This document shows, piece by piece, positions 9,061-16,802 of a stretch of DNA of 64,000 bases (positions are counted from its first letter, which is position 1; the number at the start of each line of letters is the position of its first letter). The position numbers and the translations under genes were made by a program. The DNA is from CAZWCE01 sp964632505 (lineage in GTDB: Bacteria; Planctomycetota; Planctomycetia; Pirellulales; Thermoguttaceae), in NCBI GenBank assembly GCA_964632505.1, contig CAZWCE010000011.1:1-64000 (forward strand), given 5' to 3'. Below the pieces are notes generated by a model. It saw nothing but the letters and a program-made list of their open reading frames with translations, had not been told where the DNA came from and did not search any database.

Positions 9061-11175
9061 TTGTTCCAGCTTGCCAAGCCTTTCGAGCCTTCCGGCGATC
9101 AGCCGAAGGCGATCGAACAATTGATCGACGGGATCGATGACGGACAGCGTTTCCAGACGTTGCTCGGGGTGACCGGTTCGGGAAAGACGTTCACCATGGC
9201 GAACGTCATCGAGCATTTTCAGCGCCCGACCCTGGTGATGTCGCATAACAAGACCCTGGCCGCGCAGCTCTATTCGGAATTCAAGGGGTTCTTCCCCCAC
9301 AACGCCGTCTCCTACTTCGTGAGCTACTACGATTACTACCAGCCGGAAGCGTATATCCCGCAACGGGACATCTACATCGAGAAAGACGCTTCGATCAACG
9401 AGGAGATCGACCGTCTTCGCCTTTCGGCCACCAGTTCGCTGGTCACCCGTCGCGATGTCGTCATTGTCGCCAGTGTGTCGAGCATTTACGGTCTCGGCTC
9501 CCCGGCCGACTACCAGGAGATGATGGTCGCCCTCCGCACGGGAGAGGAATTGGAACGCGACCGCATGCTCGCCCGGCTCATCGAAATCCAGTACGAGCGG
9601 AACGATGTGGCCTTGGAGCGAGGACGGTTTCGGGTCCGCGGCGACACGGTCGAAATCTTCCCTTCCTACGAGGAATTCGCCGTTCGGGTGGAGTTCTGGG
9701 GCGACGAGATCGAACAGATTTCACTCATCAACCCTCTGACCGGCGAGTCGTTCCAGAAGCGAGACGATTTTTTCGTCTATCCGGCGAAGCACTTCGTCAT
9801 GCCGGAGGAACGCATCAGTGCGGCGATCGAGCGCATCGAGCGTGAGCTGGATGAACGCTTGAAGCAGTTCCGCGAGCAGGGGAAGTTGCTCGAGGCGCAG
9901 CGGCTGAGCGCCCGAACGCGATTCGACATCGAGATGCTCCAGGAGGTCGGTTATTGCCCGGGGATCGAGAACTACAGCGCGCCGCTTTCCGGTCGGAGCC
10001 CCGGTTCCCCGCCCGACACGCTGTTCAGCTTCTTTCCCGACGATTTCCTCTTGTTCGTCGATGAGTCGCATGTGACGATCCCTCAGATTCGGGCGATGTA
10101 CGCCGGCGATCGTGCTCGGAAAATGAACCTCATCGAACACGGTTTTCGCCTGCCCAGCGCCCTGGACAATCGCCCCTTGAAGTTCGACGAATGGGTACGG
10201 CAGATCAACAAGGGGGTCTTCGTTTCCGCCACGCCGGGCGATTACGAGGTCGAAAAGAGCGATGGGCGGGTCGTCGAGCAGGTGATTCGTCCGACCGGAC
10301 TGCTCGACCCGGTCATCGATGTCGTTCCCGCTTCCAAGCAGGTGCGGCATTTGCACGAGCAGGTCCTCGAGCGCGCCGCCGTGGGAGAACGTGTCCTGGT
10401 GACCACGTTGACCAAGAGGCTGGCGGAGGATCTGGCCGATTATTTCTCGAAGCAGGATATCCGCTGCAAGTGGTTGCACAGCGAGTTGGATGCTTTCGAG
10501 CGAGTGGAACTGCTCCGCGATTTGAGGGCCGGACGTTTCGATGTCCTGGTCGGGGTGAACCTCCTCCGGGAAGGACTCGACTTGCCGGAAGTCTCGCTCG
10601 TGGCGATCCTCGATGCCGACAAGGAAGGCTTCCTCCGTAGCGAAACATCGCTCGTTCAGACGATCGGAAGGAGTGCTCGGAATGTGAACGCGAAGGTCAT
10701 CCTTTATGCCGATAAGGTGACCGAATCGATGCAGCGGGCGATCGACGAAACCCGCCGCCGACGTAGCATTCAGGAGGCATACAACAAAGAACACGGCATC
10801 ACGCCGGAGACCATCCGCAAGAACATCATCGAAGGCATCGAGGCGGAAGCGGCCGCCCACGCCGTCGCCAACGCCAAGGTAGGCCAGGACGACGACGCCC
10901 AGTTCATCACCCAGGAATACATCAACGAACTGGAAAAGGAGATGCTCGAAGCGGCCGAGAAACTGGAGTTCGAACGGGCGGCGATTCTGCGCGACCGCAT
11001 CGAGCAGATGCAGGAGAATCTCGGCAAACGGGCCGACGAGGTGGAACTGGAGCCGGACGATTTCCCCCAATCCCAACGGGGTCGCAAGGCCCGGCGGAAG
11101 GGACGCAAAGGCAAGCGAGGCACGCCGCATACCGGGCGTCCCGGAGGCCGTATCCCCAAACCGGAACGCCCTTGA
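9061..11175 (+). CDS. uvrB: UvrABC excision repair protein, subunit B
   Basis: UvrB is the DNA-damage-verifying helicase-like subunit of nucleotide excision repair; it is loaded by UvrA and recruits UvrC. The 704-residue protein has Walker A GVTGSGKT (36-43), the beta-hairpin motif YYDYYQPEAYIP, the DESHVTIPQ helicase motif, GVNLLREGLDLPE and QTIGRSARN in the C-terminal helicase lobe, and a UVR motif near the end (EAAEKLEFERAAILRDRIEQ). The final 35 or so residues form an Arg/Lys/Gly-rich tail, as in some other UvrB proteins. The start is TTG at 9061, set by GAGGAG about 7 nt upstream and by the normal MFQLAKPFEPSGDQP N-terminus. Confidence 0.98.
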   Translation: MFQLAKPFEPSGDQPKAIEQLIDGIDDGQRFQTLLGVTGSGKTFTMANVIEHFQRPTLVMSHNKTLAAQLYSEFKGFFPHNAVSYFVSYYDYYQPEAYIPQRDIYIEKDASINEEIDRLRLSATSSLVTRRDVVIVASVSSIYGLGSPADYQEMMVALRTGEELERDRMLARLIEIQYERNDVALERGRFRVRGDTVEIFPSYEEFAVRVEFWGDEIEQISLINPLTGESFQKRDDFFVYPAKHFVMPEERISAAIERIERELDERLKQFREQGKLLEAQRLSARTRFDIEMLQEVGYCPGIENYSAPLSGRSPGSPPDTLFSFFPDDFLLFVDESHVTIPQIRAMYAGDRARKMNLIEHGFRLPSALDNRPLKFDEWVRQINKGVFVSATPGDYEVEKSDGRVVEQVIRPTGLLDPVIDVVPASKQVRHLHEQVLERAAVGERVLVTTLTKRLAEDLADYFSKQDIRCKWLHSELDAFERVELLRDLRAGRFDVLVGVNLLREGLDLPEVSLVAILDADKEGFLRSETSLVQTIGRSARNVNAKVILYADKVTESMQRAIDETRRRRSIQEAYNKEHGITPETIRKNIIEGIEAEAAAHAVANAKVGQDDDAQFITQEYINELEKEMLEAAEKLEFERAAILRDRIEQMQENLGKRADEVELEPDDFPQSQRGRKARRKGRKGKRGTPHTGRPGGRIPKPERP

Positions 11176-11188
11176 AGGAACCGATGCC

Positions 11189-12244
11189 GTGAAATCTTCC
11201 CGCCCCGACGTTTCTCCCCCACAAACGTCTCCCTCAACCGCCAGGATCACCGTGGATCGATTCCTCACCTCCACCGGCCATCGCGTCTACCGACTCCCAT
11301 GCGATGTGTTCGGGCACTTGCGCGGATTCGCCTACTTGATCCTGGGCGATTTCCCGCCGACGCTGGTCGACACCGGGAGCGGAGAAGGCGACTCGACGCG
11401 ACAGATTCTCGAGGGAATCGAACGGGTCCATCAGCAGTTCGGGGAAGCCGTCTCTCCGGAGAAGATCGAACGCATTCTGATCACCCACGGCCATATCGAC
11501 CATTTCGGAGGAGCGGCGGATCTGCGGTCGATCTGCAGCGCTCCGATCCTCTGCCACCGCGACGATCGGCCGGTCCTGGAGGATTTCGACCAGCGGGCGT
11601 CCTTGGCCAATCGCAAGTTCGAAACGTTTCTCAATCGCAGCGGACTGCCGGCGGAGCGAAGGGGCGAAGTGGTCGAGGCGTTCGGCTTCCGGCCCGGTCG
11701 CACGCGGTCGGTCCCGACCGAACCTCCGTTGGAAGGTGGCGAAACGCTCGACGGCATCGAGGTCCTCCACACGCCGGGACACAGCCCGGGACATCTGTGT
11801 CTGATCTTGGGAGATCTCGTGCTTCTGGGCGATCACATCCTCTCGCGCACCATCACGCAGCTCTGGCCCGAAGAACTCGGTCCCGGCACGGGGCTGGCCC
11901 GTTATTTCGATTCGCTCGAAATCATCGCCCAACGGGCATCGCTCCGCCTGGGACTTCCCGGCCATGAGGCGACGATCGAGGATCTGCCGGGGCGTATCGC
12001 GACGATCCGAAAGAACCACCATCGTCGGCTCAACCGCATTCTCCGATTGCTCGCCGAGGCCCCGGAGCCGATGACGATTGACCAAATCGCTCGGCGGATG
12101 TATCTCACGCAACGGGGAGGCCGGGAACTACTCGCCCTGACCGACATCGGCGCTCGAATGGAATACCTTCTCGAGCAGAAAAAAGTGGCTCTCCTGGAAG
12201 AAGTCGACGAAAAACCGGCCCCCTATCGATTTCGTGCCCTCTGA
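11189..12244 (+). CDS. Metallo-beta-lactamase-fold hydrolase with C-terminal winged helix
   Basis: A 351-residue protein of the MBL superfamily. The metal-binding HxHxDH motif is HGHIDH at 100-105; further ligands are in HTPGHSPGHLCL and LLGDHI. After the MBL domain (about 30-260) comes a winged-helix-like C-terminal domain (about 265-345) of the kind found in LACTB2-type hydrolases. The substrate cannot be read from the sequence; relatives include glyoxalase II-like thioesterases and RNases. The start is GTG at 11189 with GAAGGAA upstream, 13 nt after uvrB, so it is probably in the same transcript. Its 3' end is only 7 nt from the converging GYF_2 gene. Confidence 0.85.
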   Translation: MKSSRPDVSPPQTSPSTARITVDRFLTSTGHRVYRLPCDVFGHLRGFAYLILGDFPPTLVDTGSGEGDSTRQILEGIERVHQQFGEAVSPEKIERILITHGHIDHFGGAADLRSICSAPILCHRDDRPVLEDFDQRASLANRKFETFLNRSGLPAERRGEVVEAFGFRPGRTRSVPTEPPLEGGETLDGIEVLHTPGHSPGHLCLILGDLVLLGDHILSRTITQLWPEELGPGTGLARYFDSLEIIAQRASLRLGLPGHEATIEDLPGRIATIRKNHHRRLNRILRLLAEAPEPMTIDQIARRMYLTQRGGRELLALTDIGARMEYLLEQKKVALLEEVDEKPAPYRFRAL

Positions 12245-12251
12245 GAAGGAA

Positions 12252-12977
12252 TCACTTCGTCGATCTGCCGGGGGAAGCATTTTTTGGAGAAGATGCTTCG
12301 CTCGAAGTCTCTTTCACGGGTTCCTCCACCAACACCGTCGGCAATTGATCGAGCTTTCCGGCCGGCAAATCGCGGTAGAAATCGATCAGGGAAACGCTTC
12401 GCGTGTTCCACTCCACCACCAGGGCCAGTTGGATCAGATGGGCCATCATCCAGAACCAGAGAAAACTCATGATCGTGCCGGCGGTAATCGTCCCCATATT
12501 GAGGAAATCTGCCGAACCCCGCTCACCGGGCAGGAGGAGCACCACAATCGACCCCAGAGAAAACACGGCTGCGATCGCCAAAATGAAGGCCAAAAACCGG
12601 AAGAGGCCGGCGATGCCTTCGAGAAAACCGAAGCGGTCTCCGGAGCGTTCGAAGTCGGAACGAAACGTCGAGGCACAATGGCTGCAGTGCCGCGCTTTTC
12701 GTGAGAGGAACGTGCCGCAATCGGGACAGGGCAAAAAGGCCTGAAGCTGCACTTCGTCGTTGGGAAGCTTTTCAGGGGCCCCCTCAAGGCGAAAGAGCCA
12801 ATCGTGCATGACGGCAGGATACTCCTTCGACTCCCCACCGACCGGTTCTCCATACTCGTTCACCGGCGTCAATCGGGTGCTCCCCCGAATCGATCCCTCG
12901 CAAACCAGCGTTTTGATCTTCTCGGTCGGGTAGGGGCCTTCCTGACGACCATATCCATGATTGACAATCCACTGCAT
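12252..12977 (-). CDS. GYF_2-type membrane protein with zinc ribbon (paralogue B)
   Basis: A 241-residue protein. Residues 1-60 resemble a GYF_2 domain (WIVNHGYGRQEGPYPTEKIK: an aromatic start, then GPY, then a helix), a peptide-binding fold common in planctomycete membrane proteins. A CPDC...CSHC zinc ribbon follows (Cys 84, 87, 98, 101). Two membrane segments lie at about 123-150 and 165-188, and a Pro/Glu/Ser-rich tail ends the protein. It follows a smaller paralogue with the same layout by 12 nt, behind an enolase-superfamily gene. The function is unknown. Confidence 0.78.
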   Translation of the reverse strand: MQWIVNHGYGRQEGPYPTEKIKTLVCEGSIRGSTRLTPVNEYGEPVGGESKEYPAVMHDWLFRLEGAPEKLPNDEVQLQAFLPCPDCGTFLSRKARHCSHCASTFRSDFERSGDRFGFLEGIAGLFRFLAFILAIAAVFSLGSIVVLLLPGERGSADFLNMGTITAGTIMSFLWFWMMAHLIQLALVVEWNTRSVSLIDFYRDLPAGKLDQLPTVLVEEPVKETSSEASSPKNASPGRSTK

Positions 12978-12989
12978 CTGAGTACCTCA

Positions 12990-13565
12990 TCATGATGAAG
13001 AATCGTGATGATTCTCCCTTTCACGGCCTGTCTCCGCCAACGTCTCCGAGGTTCCCCCCCCTGCTCCACCCGCCACCACACGATGATCCCGAAACGGCGA
13101 GAGCATGAACGCCGTCAATTCACTGAGGAACCAGAGGATCACCGCCCCAATGAGCGGCCAATAGATTTTTTCCAGCGCGGAAGGAAGGGCTACTAATATA
13201 ATACCACACGCCAAAAGGGGGCGCACTTGCGAAACCAACCACAAAAGGGGGTATTTTAACCATAAATCTTTCCCAGATAACAATATAGGCCGTCCACACG
13301 CCTGACAAACAAACGCATGAGGCGGGAGCCGATCCCTGCCATCGGGACATAAAAACGGGCAGCTTGGCGATGGATTCACTTCCTCCAACTCTCGTTCGAA
13401 AAGCCCGGTTTCCCAAAGCGGCAGCGGCATCGCCTGCGTCTCCCCTTCCGGACGAAGGAGGGTCCCACCCTCGATCTCGTTTTCCAGCAACATGCGATGC
13501 AGCGCATCTCGATCGTAAGGGCCGCGTTCTTCGCCACTTTGCAGAACAAACCAATTCCCGGACAT
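12990..13565 (-). CDS. GYF_2-type membrane protein with zinc ribbon-like Cys (paralogue A)
   Basis: A 191-residue protein with a GYF_2-like N-terminus (WFVLQSGEERGPYDRDALHR). It has four cysteines spaced C69-x3-C73 and C87-x2-C90 (a degenerate zinc ribbon), then two membrane segments (about 105-130 and 134-155) and a Gly/Glu/Ser tail. It shares layout with the downstream gene 12252-12977, 12 nt away, and looks like its duplicate. It lies 39 nt after the enolase-superfamily gene on the same strand. No enzymatic motif is present. Confidence 0.75.
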   Translation of the reverse strand: MSGNWFVLQSGEERGPYDRDALHRMLLENEIEGGTLLRPEGETQAMPLPLWETGLFERELEEVNPSPSCPFLCPDGRDRLPPHAFVCQACGRPILLSGKDLWLKYPLLWLVSQVRPLLACGIILVALPSALEKIYWPLIGAVILWFLSELTAFMLSPFRDHRVVAGGAGGGTSETLAETGRERENHHDSSS

Positions 13566-13604
13566 GCCGCCACGTCCCCTTTCAGTTAGGGTATCAGATG
13601 AAGT

Positions 13605-14975
13605 TTATTTCGTTTCTTCCGGCCAATGGAATCCGAGGCCGGGCTCATCGAGCACGCGGGTTTGCAGTGTACCGTCGGTGATTTGGAACATACCGGGATA
13701 CGCTTCCTCCCAACCGGCATTCGCCGCCGGGCAATATTGCCGGCCATTGCCCTCGATCGCCGCGACGGTCGGAATTCGGGCCGAAAGACTCGCCGAATGC
13801 AAAAACGACGCTCCCGGACAGGTCAAATCCTGCACGCAGAGGAACATTTCGTACTTCAGGGCCGCGGCGCCCATCAGCAGGGCCTCCCCGTGTCCTTTGC
13901 ACGCTTTCAGAGCCACTCCGGAGTACCCCTGCTCCCGGCTGAGTTGCAAACTCTCGAAATCGACCAGCGCTTCGTCGATCACCACCGGCTTGATCTCCGC
14001 CGCCCGGTGCATCTTATTGTCCGGGTGCGACTTCAAGTCACGACTGGTCGGCTGCTCGATATACTGCAAACGATGCATCGCCTCGGGCGAACGTCCCTCG
14101 ACTTGCTTCAAGAAATCCAGAACATATTCCACCGACTGGCATTTCTCGTTGAAATCAGCCGAATAAAACCAGGTGTCCACGCCACGTTCTTGCTGTGCCT
14201 CCTGAGCGACCTTTTCGATGGAGCAGACCCGGTCGACATCCCAATCGAGGTCGTCGCCGTTGAGTTTGATCTTCATGTGGGTCAAACCGTTGTGGTGAAT
14301 CCACTCGCCGAGCGTTTCGGGCAATCCGTCGTGCAATCGCCGGTCGATATCCTCTTCGGTCAAAGGATCCAATGCCCCGACCAGGTGATAGAGCGGCATT
14401 TTCGGTTTCGGTTCCCGGAGCGTGTATCGGTCAAGGTACTCTCCCGCAAACTCCTCCCCCAAATAGGCCCCCAGATCGCGATTGCAGAACTCCTCGGAAA
14501 GCAGATTGTAGGCATTCCGACCGAGGGTTCTGCCATAGGCATCGAAGACGGCCGCCTCGAACGGACTGGCGGCGACGAGTTGGGCCAATCGCGGCATCGG
14601 CTCGATTCCCATTGCTCCCGTGACGTCGGCGGCGGCGGATGGATAAGATTCCGCATAATCGGACGTCAGCTCCAGGGGATGCCCCACTTCCCGGAAATCG
14701 TCGGCCCCTTCGGCCACCTTCCGGCCCATCCGGATCATCGCCTCGAGGGTCTGTTCGGGAGAAACCTCACCGGCCGGCCAGCCCCAGATGTTCCCCATCG
14801 GCATCGAGCCTCGACCGAGCCCCCGTTGTCCGTCGCGGGTCTCCACCTCGGCGGTGACATGCAATAGCACCACGTTCTTCACGACCCGTCCCCCGAATTT
14901 CATGGGGGTGCGATAATCGAATCGTTCGGTTCGGGCGGTCACTTCCATCAGACGGATGTCGGTTGATTTGGTCAT
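13605..14975 (-). CDS. Mandelate racemase / muconate-lactonizing (enolase superfamily) enzyme
   Basis: A 456-residue protein of the enolase superfamily, which removes a proton alpha to a carboxylate on a Mg-bound substrate. Visible active-site elements in order are the KIK motif in THMKIKLNGDD, a metal-binding Asp in YSADFNEK, Glu in YIEQPTS, Asp/Glu in VVIDEAL, and Lys in VALKACKGHGEA. The N-terminal capping domain covers about residues 1-170. The substrate (probably a sugar acid or dicarboxylate) is not readable. Two in-frame ATGs lie 6 nt apart; I chose the second (14975), because AAGGAA directly abuts the first. It heads a possible group with the two GYF_2 genes. Confidence 0.88.
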   Translation of the reverse strand: MTKSTDIRLMEVTARTERFDYRTPMKFGGRVVKNVVLLHVTAEVETRDGQRGLGRGSMPMGNIWGWPAGEVSPEQTLEAMIRMGRKVAEGADDFREVGHPLELTSDYAESYPSAAADVTGAMGIEPMPRLAQLVAASPFEAAVFDAYGRTLGRNAYNLLSEEFCNRDLGAYLGEEFAGEYLDRYTLREPKPKMPLYHLVGALDPLTEEDIDRRLHDGLPETLGEWIHHNGLTHMKIKLNGDDLDWDVDRVCSIEKVAQEAQQERGVDTWFYSADFNEKCQSVEYVLDFLKQVEGRSPEAMHRLQYIEQPTSRDLKSHPDNKMHRAAEIKPVVIDEALVDFESLQLSREQGYSGVALKACKGHGEALLMGAAALKYEMFLCVQDLTCPGASFLHSASLSARIPTVAAIEGNGRQYCPAANAGWEEAYPGMFQITDGTLQTRVLDEPGLGFHWPEETK

Positions 14976-15075
14976 GAGCATTCCTTATTTGTGGGGGTAA
15001 TCGATCGCTTGGCCGAGATTCCCGAAATCGATCCATTGTGGAAACCGGGGGCTCGGTCGGCATTCAGCTACGCGC

Positions 15076-15142
15076 AGAAAAAAAGCCAAGCGTCTCCCAA
15101 GAGAGAGGCTCTTGCCTTTAAGATCTTGAGAGGCGTTTGGCT
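15076..15142 (-). terminator. Intrinsic terminator of the response regulator gene
   Basis: On the minus strand GCCAAACGCCTCTC (15140-15127) pairs over about 12 bp, with G-T wobbles, with GAGACGCTTGGC (15095-15084). A run of seven T follows. An inner hairpin (CAAGAG/CTCTTG) sits in the loop. It lies about 80 nt after the stop codon at 15219. Confidence 0.8.
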
Positions 15143-15218
15143 TTTCAGAATAAAGAGAACGGACCGAGCTTGCAAGCGTTCGGCCGAGGATCCCCAAAGA
15201 AACGACCGGAGAAAACGA

Positions 15219-15851
15219 TCACACGAACCCTTTTCTAACAGCCCAGACCGCTGCCTGGGTGCGGTCTTTGACGCCGACTTTCCGCAGAATATGCTGGACG
15301 TGTTCCTTGACCGTCTCGTACGAAATATGTAGGGTCTGGGCGATTTCCTTGTTGGTCAGTCCATAGGCCAGTTGCTTGAGGACTTCGCTTTCTCGCTGGG
15401 TCAGAGGGACCTCGATATCGGCATTCAAACGCGGGGTCGCCAATGCGCCGGTGACACGTCGAAGTTCATCGCGGGTCCAGGCGCTTTCCCCGTTGCTGGC
15501 TTTATGGATGGCGTCAATCAGGATCTCCTTATCGACCCCCTTGAGGACGAATCCGCTGGCCCCCAAAGCAACGGCTCTGGCGATATAGGTAGGGTTATCG
15601 AACGTCGAATACATCAGCACCGGGAGGTCGGGCTTTTCGAGTTTAATACGCCCCAGGGCCGTTAAACCGTCGGTTTTCGGCATGCGGATATCGAGCAACG
15701 CCACATCGATGTCGTTTTCGAGGGCATAATGCACAGCGGCATCACCGGTGGCGAATTCTGCCGCGATCTCGATGTCCGTTCCTTCAAAAAAATACCGAAG
15801 ACCATTACGCACGACTTCGTGGTCGTCGGCAATCAGAACGTGAATGCTCAT
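15219..15851 (-). CDS. NarL/FixJ-family response regulator
   Basis: A 210-residue two-component response regulator. The receiver domain spans 1-120, with acidic pocket DD (9-10), phospho-acceptor Asp54 in LLDIRMP and conserved Lys in LKGV. A LuxR-type helix-turn-helix follows at about 145-210 (LTQRESEVLKQLAYGLTNKE, then VKEHVQHILRKVG). No histidine kinase gene is adjacent, so it is an orphan and its signal is unknown. The start is supported by GGAG upstream of the ATG. A long, partly structured leader may precede it, with a good promoter at 16303-16331. It has its own terminator. Confidence 0.93.
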   Translation of the reverse strand: MSIHVLIADDHEVVRNGLRYFFEGTDIEIAAEFATGDAAVHYALENDIDVALLDIRMPKTDGLTALGRIKLEKPDLPVLMYSTFDNPTYIARAVALGASGFVLKGVDKEILIDAIHKASNGESAWTRDELRRVTGALATPRLNADIEVPLTQRESEVLKQLAYGLTNKEIAQTLHISYETVKEHVQHILRKVGVKDRTQAAVWAVRKGFV

Positions 15852-16296
15852 GGGTTACTCCGAAACAATGTCTGTGTAATGTCAAGTGATCGCTGCATTC
15901 AAAAAATAAATACCGACAATAAAAAAAAGTGCATTCGCAGGATCGCTTCGGCATGCCCCGACCGTGCGCCTGTAACTTCCTCGCCTAAAGGAGCTTAGGA
16001 AGTCCTTCCATCGATCGCCCGACCATCCTTCTACCCCACATTTCTACTAGAAATCGGTTATGGCCCTATCTCAATTCTACAACGCGATTCTCGATAATGC
16101 AGGACAATTCTTTAAAAAAACAGGAACGCGAAATCATATCGCGTCTCCCACAAAACACCACCGTGGCTGGATATGGAATCGCTTGTCAGATAGCACGGTA
16201 GTCTAAAGCCTAAAGTATTGCGAAACATAAAACAATGATTTTGTGAAAAATGACAACAACTTGACACCCCTCCATCTAGGGGATCCCCCCATCGGT
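15852..16296 (-). other. Long AT-rich leader of the response regulator, or a separate small RNA
   Basis: This 445-nt non-coding stretch runs from a strong minus-strand promoter to the response regulator start. On the minus strand it contains a CCCCT/AGGGG hairpin right after the predicted start, and ACTTCCT/AGGAAGT (15973-16001) with a competing inner CCTAA/TTTAGG pairing. A GCAT/ATGC hairpin is followed by eight T (15922-15960 region). The last could end a transcript of about 370 nt. It does not match RNase P RNA, tmRNA or SRP RNA signatures. Whether it is a leader or a stand-alone RNA is open. Confidence 0.35.
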
Positions 16297-16302
16297 GCCA
16301 GT

Positions 16303-16331
16303 AGTGTAGCGGATTTTCACCACGACGTCAA
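16303..16331 (-). promoter_or_regulatory. Sigma-70-type promoter upstream of the response regulator
   Basis: On the minus strand TTGACG (16331-16326), a 17-bp spacer and TACACT (16308-16303); start near 16296. The -35 matches 5/6 and the -10 matches 4/6. It is 445 nt from the next start codon, which is unusually far. Confidence 0.55.
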
Positions 16332-16802
16332 TTCAACAAACAGAAAAGTATAATATTTTTATACTGCCATAATTTACAGTAGAAATTGCGGTTTACAGAA
16401 AGCCGGTGCCGTTTCCATTTCCACGACGACCAGGAGAATTCCATATCATATTGCCATCATCGTGAACCGTTCTACTCCGCGCCTTCTTGACAAACCTTCT
16501 GGAATTTTTGCCACTATAGGAACTTATTCACCCGTTTTACGCAAGAGGGTTGGCAAGAAAAAGACGACATTTTTATTTTTTTCAGCCCACTTTTTTCTCT
16601 CCGAGGACGCCCCTAAAAAGGATCCCCAATCACCCCAAACTACGCAATCCCACATTCCAGCAACGCTCAAACCACTCCGCGACCACCTCACAGGGGGGCA
16701 ATCCATTCATTGTGATGCCCTTCCCTTTCATGCTTCCCACAAAAAAATCATCTGATAACGTTTCTTCACCCGAAGGCAGAAAAAACAAGCGGTTCCGTCT
16801 CT
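16332..16802. other. AT-rich non-coding stretch
   Basis: This region lies downstream of the cytochrome gene (minus strand) and upstream of the promoter at 16303-16331. It contains several A/T tracts and no supported open frame. A T-run follows the cytochrome stop on the minus strand (near 16780), but no convincing hairpin precedes it. Confidence 0.4.

Noticed and set aside
9721..11274. Antisense frame of 517 codons opposite uvrB
   Set aside because: It is a mirror of the uvrB codon pattern in GC-rich DNA. UvrB on the other strand is certain.
15960..16010. Possible RNase P RNA or tmRNA in the long leader
   Set aside because: The conserved blocks of RNase P RNA and the tRNA-like ends of tmRNA are missing.
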